Shown: piece by piece, positions 7,688 through 13,559 of the stretch
How positions within the stretch are numbered: the stretch's first letter is position 1
Layout: every line of letters starts with the position of its first letter
Source of the DNA: an uncultured Rhodospirillales bacterium
GTDB lineage: Bacteria; Pseudomonadota; Alphaproteobacteria; Kiloniellales; Kiloniellaceae
Reading direction: 5' to 3'
Length of the DNA: 34,795 bases
Assembly: GCA_913060675.1 (NCBI GenBank)
Contig: CAJXUS010000044.1
Span: forward strand, 1 to 34,795
Position numbers and translations under genes: made by a program
Notes under the pieces: generated by a model
Databases searched by the model: none
What the model saw: the letters and a program-made list of their open reading frames with translations, nothing else
Told to the model about the DNA's origin: nothing

Positions 7688-8365
7688 TTAGCCCTTTTCA
7701 ATCCTTTTCAGCTCATCTTCCAACTCATCACTCTTTAGATGAAGAGAGCCTTTGGAAGAGAAGGTAGGCTTTGGATCGGCTTTCTTGCCTGTAAGGAAAT
7801 GGAACACTTTACGTATTCCTCTAAATATTTTCGGAATAATCCAAATCGCAACGATCAAAAAGATCGCGAGGAACACAGCAAAAACTGTCGGGCTAAACAG
7901 AGCTGTAAAGAGCCCACCAATAACCAAAATGTCTTCGATAACTGAGGCCATGATATTCGTAAATGGTTCCGGCGAGGTATTTATCACAGCCCGGCTTCCT
8001 GATTTCACGGTATGACTTACCGCTGCCAAGCCTCCGCCTGCGAGAAATGCCATAATTTGAGCTTCGGTACTTACATCATCTAGCATGCCAGCCGCAATCA
8101 TCGCACCCGCTGGTATTCTGATAAATGTATGTATGCCATCCCAAATAGAATCGACCGCTGGGATTTTGTCTGCAATAAATTCAATAACATAAAAAATAAC
8201 TGCGATTATTATAATGCCAGGGTGTTGTAGTAGCTCTAATCCGGGCGGCAGGTTGACTTGCCCTCCAACACCTAAAATGCCCAATATAGCAAGGGTTGCA
8301 TATAGGTTTATGCCACTAGCCCAGGCGAGCCCCATCGCAAGAATTATCGTTTCAAAAAGTGACAT
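7688..8365 (-). CDS. DUF4126 membrane protein
   Basis: 225 residues from ATG 8365, which has TGGAG five bases upstream; the ATG at 8395 lacks one. Several hydrophobic segments cover MSLFETIILAMGLAWASGIN, the GIIIIAVIFYVIEFIADKIP helix, the glycine/alanine-rich AFLAGGGLAAVSHTVKSGSR segment and a C-terminal VFAVFLAIFLIVAIWIIPKI helix, followed by a charged tail (LKSDELEDELKRIEKG). The blocks ADKIPAVDSIWDGIHTFIR and SRAVINTSPEPFTN are characteristic of DUF4126. Function unknown; inner membrane. Gene order gives no clear hint. Confidence 0.85.
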   Translation of the reverse strand: MSLFETIILAMGLAWASGINLYATLAILGILGVGGQVNLPPGLELLQHPGIIIIAVIFYVIEFIADKIPAVDSIWDGIHTFIRIPAGAMIAAGMLDDVSTEAQIMAFLAGGGLAAVSHTVKSGSRAVINTSPEPFTNIMASVIEDILVIGGLFTALFSPTVFAVFLAIFLIVAIWIIPKIFRGIRKVFHFLTGKKADPKPTFSSKGSLHLKSDELEDELKRIEKG

Positions 8366-8737
8366 CTGATCTCCAAATTGAAAAATGAAGTCCAATTTTT
8401 CTCGAAATTAACGATCTGTATTTATATTGTGACGTATCATGGAAGGACAACATTGGTAAATATACGGAGTGAGCTGACCTAATTGGTTTAACTTTTTAAA
8501 GCCTCAGTTTATCTCAATTCCGCCATAGTATAACTATACAAAAAGTAACGATAGATAGATAATAGTTGTAACTGGGATAGAGTAATCCCGATTTTAATTA
8601 CAGAATTCATTGGGGGGGACTGTTCCAACAAATTCGGTAATATGAAAAATTCATACACACCAATAAGTTGATGCAGACATCACCATGACTTCTGATATAG
8701 ACTTAATTATTGGCCACGCTAAGGGAGTTAATAAGCG
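8366..8737. other. Divergent intergenic region before the ECF sigma gene
   Basis: 372 bases between divergent genes with no convincing ORF. It contains ATAGT-ATA-ACTAT, a 13-base palindrome at 8525-8537, and a weak hairpin GGGAT-AGAGTA-ATCCC near 8574-8589. I looked for the TGATC...TAAGA pattern of ChrR-controlled sigma factors on the plus strand and did not find it here. Confidence 0.5.
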
Positions 8738-9310
8738 TTGGAAAATGGTGTAACAAATAGCCTGAGTGCAAAAGAACAGGCCGATTTATTGGCTCTGGTA
8801 GCTCATTCCAGAGATAGAGAGGCTTTTGTCAAACTTTTCAGACACTTTGCTCCCCGGCTCATGTCATATATGCGTAAACTTGGGACTGACAACAATATTA
8901 CAGAAGGCCTCGTACAAGATGTCATGCTGACCTTATGGCGCCAAGCTGATAGCTACGATCCAGATAAAAGCTATGTATCGAGTTGGATTTTTGCAATTGC
9001 CCGGAACAGACGAATAGACAGATTTCGTCGGCAACGCCTTGTACCAATTGATCAGAATCAACTCCAAAACCAAATTGACGAAGCCCCGAGCCAAGAAAAA
9101 GATATTGAGCACCATGAAGTGGAGGCTCTGTTAAAAGAAGCCATTGAAAGTTTACCAGAAGGACAGGCGTGTTTGTTACAGCTCGCATTTTATGAAGACA
9201 TGACACATAAAGAAATTGCTGAACATCAAAATTTACCTCTCGGCACTGTAAAATCCCGCTTACGCTTGGCAATCAACAAACTACGCAGAATCCTCGGGTC
9301 CAGTATTTAA
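8738..9310 (+). CDS. ECF (group IV) RNA polymerase sigma factor
   Basis: 190 residues starting with TTG at 8738; a stop codon lies two codons upstream, so no earlier start is possible, and AAGGGAG sits about 10 bases before it. Region 2 spans about 20-90 (LFRHFAPRLMSYMRKLG, then LVQDVMLTLWRQADSYDPDK and SSWIFAIARNRRIDRFRRQR). Region 4 spans about 130-185 with the HTH MTHKEIAEHQNLPLGTVKSR. There is no region 3, as expected for ECF sigmas. A ChrR-type anti-sigma factor is encoded just downstream on the opposite strand, which points to the RpoE-ChrR group that responds to singlet oxygen in Rhodobacter; the signal here is unproven. Confidence 0.9.
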   Translation: MENGVTNSLSAKEQADLLALVAHSRDREAFVKLFRHFAPRLMSYMRKLGTDNNITEGLVQDVMLTLWRQADSYDPDKSYVSSWIFAIARNRRIDRFRRQRLVPIDQNQLQNQIDEAPSQEKDIEHHEVEALLKEAIESLPEGQACLLQLAFYEDMTHKEIAEHQNLPLGTVKSRLRLAINKLRRILGSSI

Positions 9311-9371
9311 CCTCTCCGATTAGCAGATACTTTCGTGATGAAAATTTAAAGGTGAAACGCGTGACTAAAGG

Positions 9372-10028
9372 TCAGGCCTCGTCTTGAATAAGTAATAGGC
9401 AATAGGTCGATGAGGTTTCTCCCTCAGCGTAGAAATCCTCATTCAACTCTGAAAGAGGCTTCACATCACCAATAGATAGACGCATGTCCTCATTCACAAG
9501 ACCGCCAGTTAAAATAAGTAGCTGTCCAGCCTCAGTGTGTTGTTCTTGTCCCAAAAAGACCGTTATACCAGCGGGAATTCTTAGTAAAAGCATATTAACT
9601 GATTGAACTGGTAAACCTACTGAATCTGTCCCCTTAGTGTCCCTTGAACACCAGTTGATATCTTCAAAATTATCTGGCAACAATCGCTCAATAGATCTTG
9701 GTAAACTTGTTGAACGTTCGCATTTAGAGCCTGGGAAAGTTGTAATCTCTGCAGAATCTAATAGATCTAATACCCGATCTTCCATACCCTCAGGTAAGTC
9801 TTCTGCGGGTAATTTCTCAAGTAGAGCCCCACCCAAAGCTTTTAAACGGACAACTTCTGCCCGGCATGTCGCACAAAGTGACAGATGCGCATCTATAACA
9901 AGCTCCCAGCCATCCCCCCCACGACCTGAAACATAATCGATGAGATTTTCTTGAGGTGGATGGAATTGCGGCACTTCTACCGCGGTTACTTCATCCCTAG
10001 TAACTGATCCAGAAATGATACCTGTCAT
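9372..10028 (-). CDS. ChrR-type cupin anti-sigma factor
   Basis: 218 residues. The N-terminal zinc anti-sigma domain has FHPPQENLIDYVSG (H23) and AHLSLCATC (H48, C52, C55), matching the His...His-x3-Cys-x2-Cys zinc site of ChrR. A linker (about 85-140) leads to a cupin-like lid (LLLRIPAGITVFLG, then HTEAGQLLILTGGL and GDVKPLSELNEDF). The lid has lost most expected metal ligands: only H164 remains, where ChrR has an H-x-H...E...H set. It should bind the sigma factor at 8738 and hold it inactive. It converges with that gene, with 61 bases between the stops, instead of following it in an operon. Confidence 0.85.
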   Translation of the reverse strand: MTGIISGSVTRDEVTAVEVPQFHPPQENLIDYVSGRGGDGWELVIDAHLSLCATCRAEVVRLKALGGALLEKLPAEDLPEGMEDRVLDLLDSAEITTFPGSKCERSTSLPRSIERLLPDNFEDINWCSRDTKGTDSVGLPVQSVNMLLLRIPAGITVFLGQEQHTEAGQLLILTGGLVNEDMRLSIGDVKPLSELNEDFYAEGETSSTYCLLLIQDEA

Positions 10029-10095
10029 GGGCTAGCGTCCCTTTTGATGCCCGCCTCAATAAATATAGACAGGTCAACTATTATTGTTTGAGCTA

Positions 10096-10125
10096 TTTTT
10101 ACGCCCAACGTCACCTTTTGGATCA
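10096..10125 (-). promoter_or_regulatory. Candidate ECF-type promoter of the anti-sigma gene
   Basis: On the minus strand TGATCC (10125-10120) and TAAAAA (10101-10096) are 18 bases apart. The Rhodobacter RpoE consensus is, from memory, TGATC near -35 and TAAGA near -10. The match is good at -35 and partial at -10. It would place the transcript start about 60 bases before the anti-sigma start codon. Confidence 0.3.
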
Positions 10126-10272
10126 CAGAATTGTGTCTGTATTTGAAAATATTGATAAATACTATGCCCAAGGGCTTGATCTTGCGTCAGAGCTCTTCAT
10201 CATAGAAATATACTCCTATTTTGACGAAAATTAAAGACGTCAGCCAAAAAGGGCAAAGGCCAATCAAAGCAT

Positions 10273-11058
10273 ATGAGCTTCAACAAAATTCCAAGTAAGT
10301 CCTTTTTAATACTACTCCTGCCTATTATCCTCGCCAGTTGTGGTGGCGATTACACTTGGGGGTGGCATGTTATTGACCCAACAAAATCAAGTGGGCAAAG
10401 CAATATTGAATTCTTGATTGGTGGCTTCCAAAACACCCTCAGTATTTCCTTGGTCGCTCTGTCTATTTCAGTATCAATTGGGCTATTGGTTAGTATACCG
10501 GGGATTTCAAACAATAAGTACCTAAAGGCGTTTAATGTTACCTACGTGACAATAATCAGGTCTATTCCCGTTCTCGTCATGATTCTCTGGATTTACTACG
10601 GTTTACCCATAGTGTTGGATTTGAATTTAAGTATATTTGCTTCAGGCGTTTTGGCACTCGCAATTTGTGATAGCCCATTTCAAGCTGAAATTTTCCGGGC
10701 TGGAATACAATCTATTGAAAAAGGCCAACACGAAGCCGCCGAAAGTATGGGATTGAAATACTTTCAAAAAATGCGCTTCATTATACTGCCTCAGGCGATC
10801 CGTAGGATTATCCCACCGCTTGGTAACCAGTTTGTCTATATGTTAAAAATGTCTTCGCTCATCTCTGTAGTTGGATACAGTGATTTAACTCGAAGAGCAT
10901 CAGAATTGGTCGTCACAGAGTACCGCCCTCTAGAGATCTATAGCTTTCTGATTTTGGAATATTTGGCCCTGATATTTGTAGTTACCTATCTTATCCAGAA
11001 AATAGAAAACCGTCTTAAGGCAAACGAAAAAATTCAGAACCCAAGTTCTAAACTTTGA
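10273..11058 (+). CDS. Polar amino-acid-type ABC transporter permease with lipoprotein-like N-terminus
   Basis: 261 residues. After an unusual lipobox-like leader (LLLPIILASC, Cys23) and a short polar stretch WGWHVIDPTKSS comes a HisM/GlnP-type permease: FLIGGFQNTLSISL, IIRSIPVLVMILWIYYGLP, then the EAA loop HEAAESMGLKYFQKMRFIIL-PQA and the following PPLGNQFVYMLKMSSL. It has about four to five membrane segments. It should form the inner-membrane channel of an amino-acid importer with an ATPase and a periplasmic binding protein, but neither is encoded next to it. The gene stands alone between convergent and divergent neighbours. Confidence 0.85.
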   Translation: MSFNKIPSKSFLILLLPIILASCGGDYTWGWHVIDPTKSSGQSNIEFLIGGFQNTLSISLVALSISVSIGLLVSIPGISNNKYLKAFNVTYVTIIRSIPVLVMILWIYYGLPIVLDLNLSIFASGVLALAICDSPFQAEIFRAGIQSIEKGQHEAAESMGLKYFQKMRFIILPQAIRRIIPPLGNQFVYMLKMSSLISVVGYSDLTRRASELVVTEYRPLEIYSFLILEYLALIFVVTYLIQKIENRLKANEKIQNPSSKL

Positions 11059-11228
11059 AATGAAACGCTCTGTATCAAGCCGTTGTTATGGTGGAAATTG
11101 TCTTTTCATACTCGTACCTTCGCAGATACAACTGCCGCAAAAAGGCACAGCCTAAAACATTATATATATAAAAAAAATCAATATCTTATGGATTAAAAAC
11201 GAGTATTTATTGAATATTTGACAGGATT

Positions 11229-11570
11229 TCAATGCGATGTGTTTGTGTCTGCGTTGTTGTGCCCATAACGAGAAAGCAGTCTGGCTACACCTGGATTGAG
11301 CTCCAAACCGACTTCATTAGGACTATTCCATTTAACAATACCCAAGACCCGGCCACAGTCCTCGTGTGAGATGACTATTTCACTTCCAATTGGTAACTTA
11401 GTCCCAAGCGATAATCGCGCCCCACAAAATGAGAGGTCGAGAATTTCACAGTCATAATTGATATCAAATACAGTAAGCTGCACTTTTGTTCCTGGAAGAA
11501 CAGTATGACGTGGGGCATGACGTCGGTTCAGTAGTCTCTGAAGCGAAATTGATGAAAACTCTTGATACAA
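11229..11570 (-). CDS. PilZ-domain (c-di-GMP receptor) protein
   Basis: 113 residues, a stand-alone PilZ domain. The c-di-GMP motif is complete: RHAPR at 17-21 (RxxxR) and DLSFCG at 45-50 (D/NxSxxG), then a beta-barrel to residue 95 (GRVLGIVKWNSPNEVGLEL). It should bind cyclic di-GMP in the cytosol and pass the signal to a partner protein. Translation appears to start with TTG at 11570, 6 bases after GAGGGG. The receiver gene lies 74 bases upstream on the same strand, so the two may be cotranscribed. Confidence 0.85.
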   Translation of the reverse strand: MYQEFSSISLQRLLNRRHAPRHTVLPGTKVQLTVFDINYDCEILDLSFCGARLSLGTKLPIGSEIVISHEDCGRVLGIVKWNSPNEVGLELNPGVARLLSRYGHNNADTNTSH

Positions 11571-11644
11571 CCTAAACCCCTCATACCCACAATTCGGATC
11601 CGCTTTTTGCGTAATCCACTACCAATAATCTTATTGTTTTAATC

Positions 11645-12043
11645 TTATTGTTTAATCACACACGCAGAAAGTATATGCTCTTTGACCAAATCAGTTGTCA
11701 CTGGCTTGGGCATGTAACCAGATATTCCATTGGGGAAACCAGCATCTGTTTTTTCATAACCGCTCATCATCAGAAAAGGGAGTTCACGGGTTAAAGATTC
11801 CGTAGATTCTCTTATCCTCTTAAGCAGATCCAACCCTGTTTCTGGCACCATATAATAGTCCGAAATCACAAGGTCTGGTTGTTCATCTTCAATACCGTTC
11901 ATAGCCTCAGCCACATTCTCATAGAGTAGTACCTCACCGACGCCCAAAGATAAAAGCATTAACTTCATCATAGAGCGTACGGGTTTGCTATCATCAACAA
12001 CTACTACTCTCAATTTTGTCCAATCTTCCTCTGTCCAAGACAA
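11645..12043 (-). CDS. Stand-alone CheY-like receiver domain
   Basis: 132 residues, only a receiver: acidic pair DD at 17-18, phospho-acceptor Asp62 (LVISDYYM), switch Ser94 (LMMSGY) and Lys113 (MPKPVT). There is no output domain, so it must act by protein contact, as CheY or phosphorelay intermediates do. Start is TTG at 12043 with GGAGG six bases upstream; no other in-frame start fits. Its kinase is unknown; the soluble PAS kinase at 5221 is one candidate. The PilZ gene follows, suggesting a small signalling unit. Confidence 0.88.
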   Translation of the reverse strand: MSWTEEDWTKLRVVVVDDSKPVRSMMKLMLLSLGVGEVLLYENVAEAMNGIEDEQPDLVISDYYMVPETGLDLLKRIRESTESLTRELPFLMMSGYEKTDAGFPNGISGYMPKPVTTDLVKEHILSACVIKQ

Positions 12044-12212
12044 GACACACCTCCACTTTGCTGAACAGGGGAACGAAAATAAGTCAAAGAATCCGTAAGT
12101 TCCCGTTGATGCTTCTTTTATGACGGTAGAATCTTAAAAATCTCCTACTCATAGATTGTATTCGTTTTAAATTTTCAGATTATTCATCAAGGAAATTTTC
12201 TCACCATATTTA

Positions 12213-12253
12213 TTGTGATTAAATTTCAACCCTTTATAGAAATTTAATCACAA
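12213..12253. repeat. Perfect 15-bp inverted repeat (AT-rich stem-loop)
   Basis: TTGTGATTAAATTTC (12213-12227) and GAAATTTAATCACAA (12239-12253) are exact reverse complements around an 11-base spacer AACCCTTTATA. There is no T-run on either side, so it is not a plain terminator. It could be a regulator site or part of a small RNA. Confidence 0.6.
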
Positions 12254-12313
12254 ATCTCCACTTCTACCATCAAGACAAAAAAATATTAGAATCCAATTTG
12301 AGGCCGCATTTCC

Positions 12314-12362
12314 ATCGTTCTGAGTTGGGAATTAATTGAATTTTATTCAATTTCGAAACGAT
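12314..12362. repeat. Nested inverted repeats
   Basis: AATTGAAT-TTT-ATTCAATT (12334-12352) is a perfect 8-bp hairpin enclosed by ATCGTT (12314-12319) and AACGAT (12357-12362). It lies about 100 bases before the pentapeptide start codon and may be a leader structure or operator. Confidence 0.4.
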
Positions 12363-12457
12363 AGTTATAATTCTGTCCATTATTTGTTTAGGAATTTGTC
12401 GTAACTTCATCATGTTTCCGATAACATTCAGGAAATAAGATTCGCATGGAGTGGTAA

Positions 12458-13051
12458 ATGAGCCTTAGAACATACACTTATCAGATTCAATCTGATCCGA
12501 TGTCACGCGTTGAGTCTGGTCAAATTGAAGCCAGGAATGTTGATGATGCCAAGCGTCAGCTTCGAGTCCAGTACATGTTATCTAACTTACCTGAGGATAC
12601 CCTCTTAGTTGATCAATCCGAGGTCGATGAAAATCAGGCCCGTGAAAAATCCGCCAAAGCCCGGGATCTACTCCGCGTGCTTGCTGATCATCATGCTTGG
12701 ACAAAGGATTCAAATCAGGGGGCGCGCGCGAACCTAAATAATTTGAATCTCACGGACATGGTTATGCCTGGATCACAGCTACAAAATGCCGACATGGCCG
12801 GCGCTGATTTTTCAGGTGCCGATTTAAGTGGCTCGAACCTTACCAACGCTAACTTGGTTAGGGCTAGCCTTCATGGTGCCAACTTGAAAGATGCTGATCT
12901 TTCAGGCGCGGACCTCAGTGATGCCGACTTGCGAGGTACAATTCTTACGGGGGCAACATTGGATGGCGCTGACCTCTGGAGAGCCAATTTAATGGGGTGC
13001 GTCATTTCGCCCTCTGCCCTTCACAAGGCTCTTTCTTGTAAAACAAAATAA
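12458..13051 (+). CDS. Pentapeptide-repeat protein
   Basis: 197 residues in two parts. Residues 1-85 are charged and helical (RNVDDAKRQLRVQYMLSNLP, then an Asp/Glu/Lys-rich segment). From about 90 to 180 come tandem A(D/N)LXX repeats such as ADFSGADLSGSNL, ANLKDADLSGADL and ADLWRANLMG, which fold as a right-handed quadrilateral beta-helix. Some family members mimic DNA and protect gyrase, most have unknown roles; the sequence does not say which applies. GGAG lies 6 bases before the ATG. No signal peptide. A hairpin follows at 13057-13075. Confidence 0.88.
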   Translation: MSLRTYTYQIQSDPMSRVESGQIEARNVDDAKRQLRVQYMLSNLPEDTLLVDQSEVDENQAREKSAKARDLLRVLADHHAWTKDSNQGARANLNNLNLTDMVMPGSQLQNADMAGADFSGADLSGSNLTNANLVRASLHGANLKDADLSGADLSDADLRGTILTGATLDGADLWRANLMGCVISPSALHKALSCKTK

Positions 13052-13056
13052 CTGGT

Positions 13057-13075
13057 GCCCGTATTTTTTACGGGC
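13057..13075. terminator. Hairpin after the pentapeptide gene
   Basis: GCCCGTA and TACGGGC form a 7-bp stem around a T5 loop just after the stop at 13051. The downstream tract (CCAAATATTTTG) is not a classical T-run, so termination may be partial and the DUF983 gene at 13099 may be read through. Confidence 0.45.
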
Positions 13076-13098
13076 CCAAATATTTTGTTGCGGAAAAA

Positions 13099-13527
13099 AT
13101 GAGCGAAAACAATAATAATCCTGGGGAATTCGCCACATCCGTACCGAAAGACCGCTCTGCGTTCCAAGCCCTCAAAAAGGGGCTGCGTAGAAAATGCCCG
13201 CAATGTGGCATTGGCTGTATCTTTCGGAAGTATGTGACGGTAAACGACGAATGTACGAACTGCGGCGAAGAGCTCAGTCACATCCGTGCCGATGACATCC
13301 CCCCCTATTTCACCATCACCATCGTGGGGCATATTGTTGTGCCTGGAGTAATGTGGTCAGAGCAGGCTTGGTCTCCTTCTCTTTTGACCCACGTTGCAAT
13401 CTGGCCCGCTCTTACTTTAGCTCTAACGATGGCTATCCTTCCCTATGTAAAAGGGGGAGTACTTGGTGTTTTATGGGCACATCGTATGTTTGAAGACGAA
13501 AAACGTTTTCAATCAAAGGCCCTGTAA
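13099..13527 (+). CDS. DUF983 family membrane protein
   Basis: 142 residues. The N-terminal half carries a zinc-ribbon: KCPQCGIGC (C33, C36) and CTNCGEEL (C52, C55), followed by the family signature HIRADDIPPYFTITIVGHIV. Two membrane helices follow (about 70-92, and the AIWPALTLALTMAILPY segment), then a short cytosolic tail. Function is unknown; in many alphaproteobacteria DUF983 genes sit near cytochrome oxidase or RNase genes, but not here. Start ATG has GGA about 6 bases upstream. Confidence 0.85.
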   Translation: MSENNNNPGEFATSVPKDRSAFQALKKGLRRKCPQCGIGCIFRKYVTVNDECTNCGEELSHIRADDIPPYFTITIVGHIVVPGVMWSEQAWSPSLLTHVAIWPALTLALTMAILPYVKGGVLGVLWAHRMFEDEKRFQSKAL

Positions 13528-13559
13528 GCACTCCCCCTCCCTTAAACTTTGAGGCTTTT

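Larger units (their letters stand above)
12044..12457. other. Divergent intergenic region with two strong hairpins
   Basis: 414 bases between the receiver gene (minus) and the pentapeptide gene (plus), no credible ORF. It contains a perfect 15-bp stem-loop at 12213-12253 and a nested structure at 12314-12362 (listed separately). It may hold a small RNA or regulatory leader for the pentapeptide gene. Confidence 0.5.

Noticed and set aside
11159..11178. TA-repeat run after the ABC permease
   Set aside because: Low-complexity AT tract with no stem followed by a T-run on the right strand; not called a terminator.
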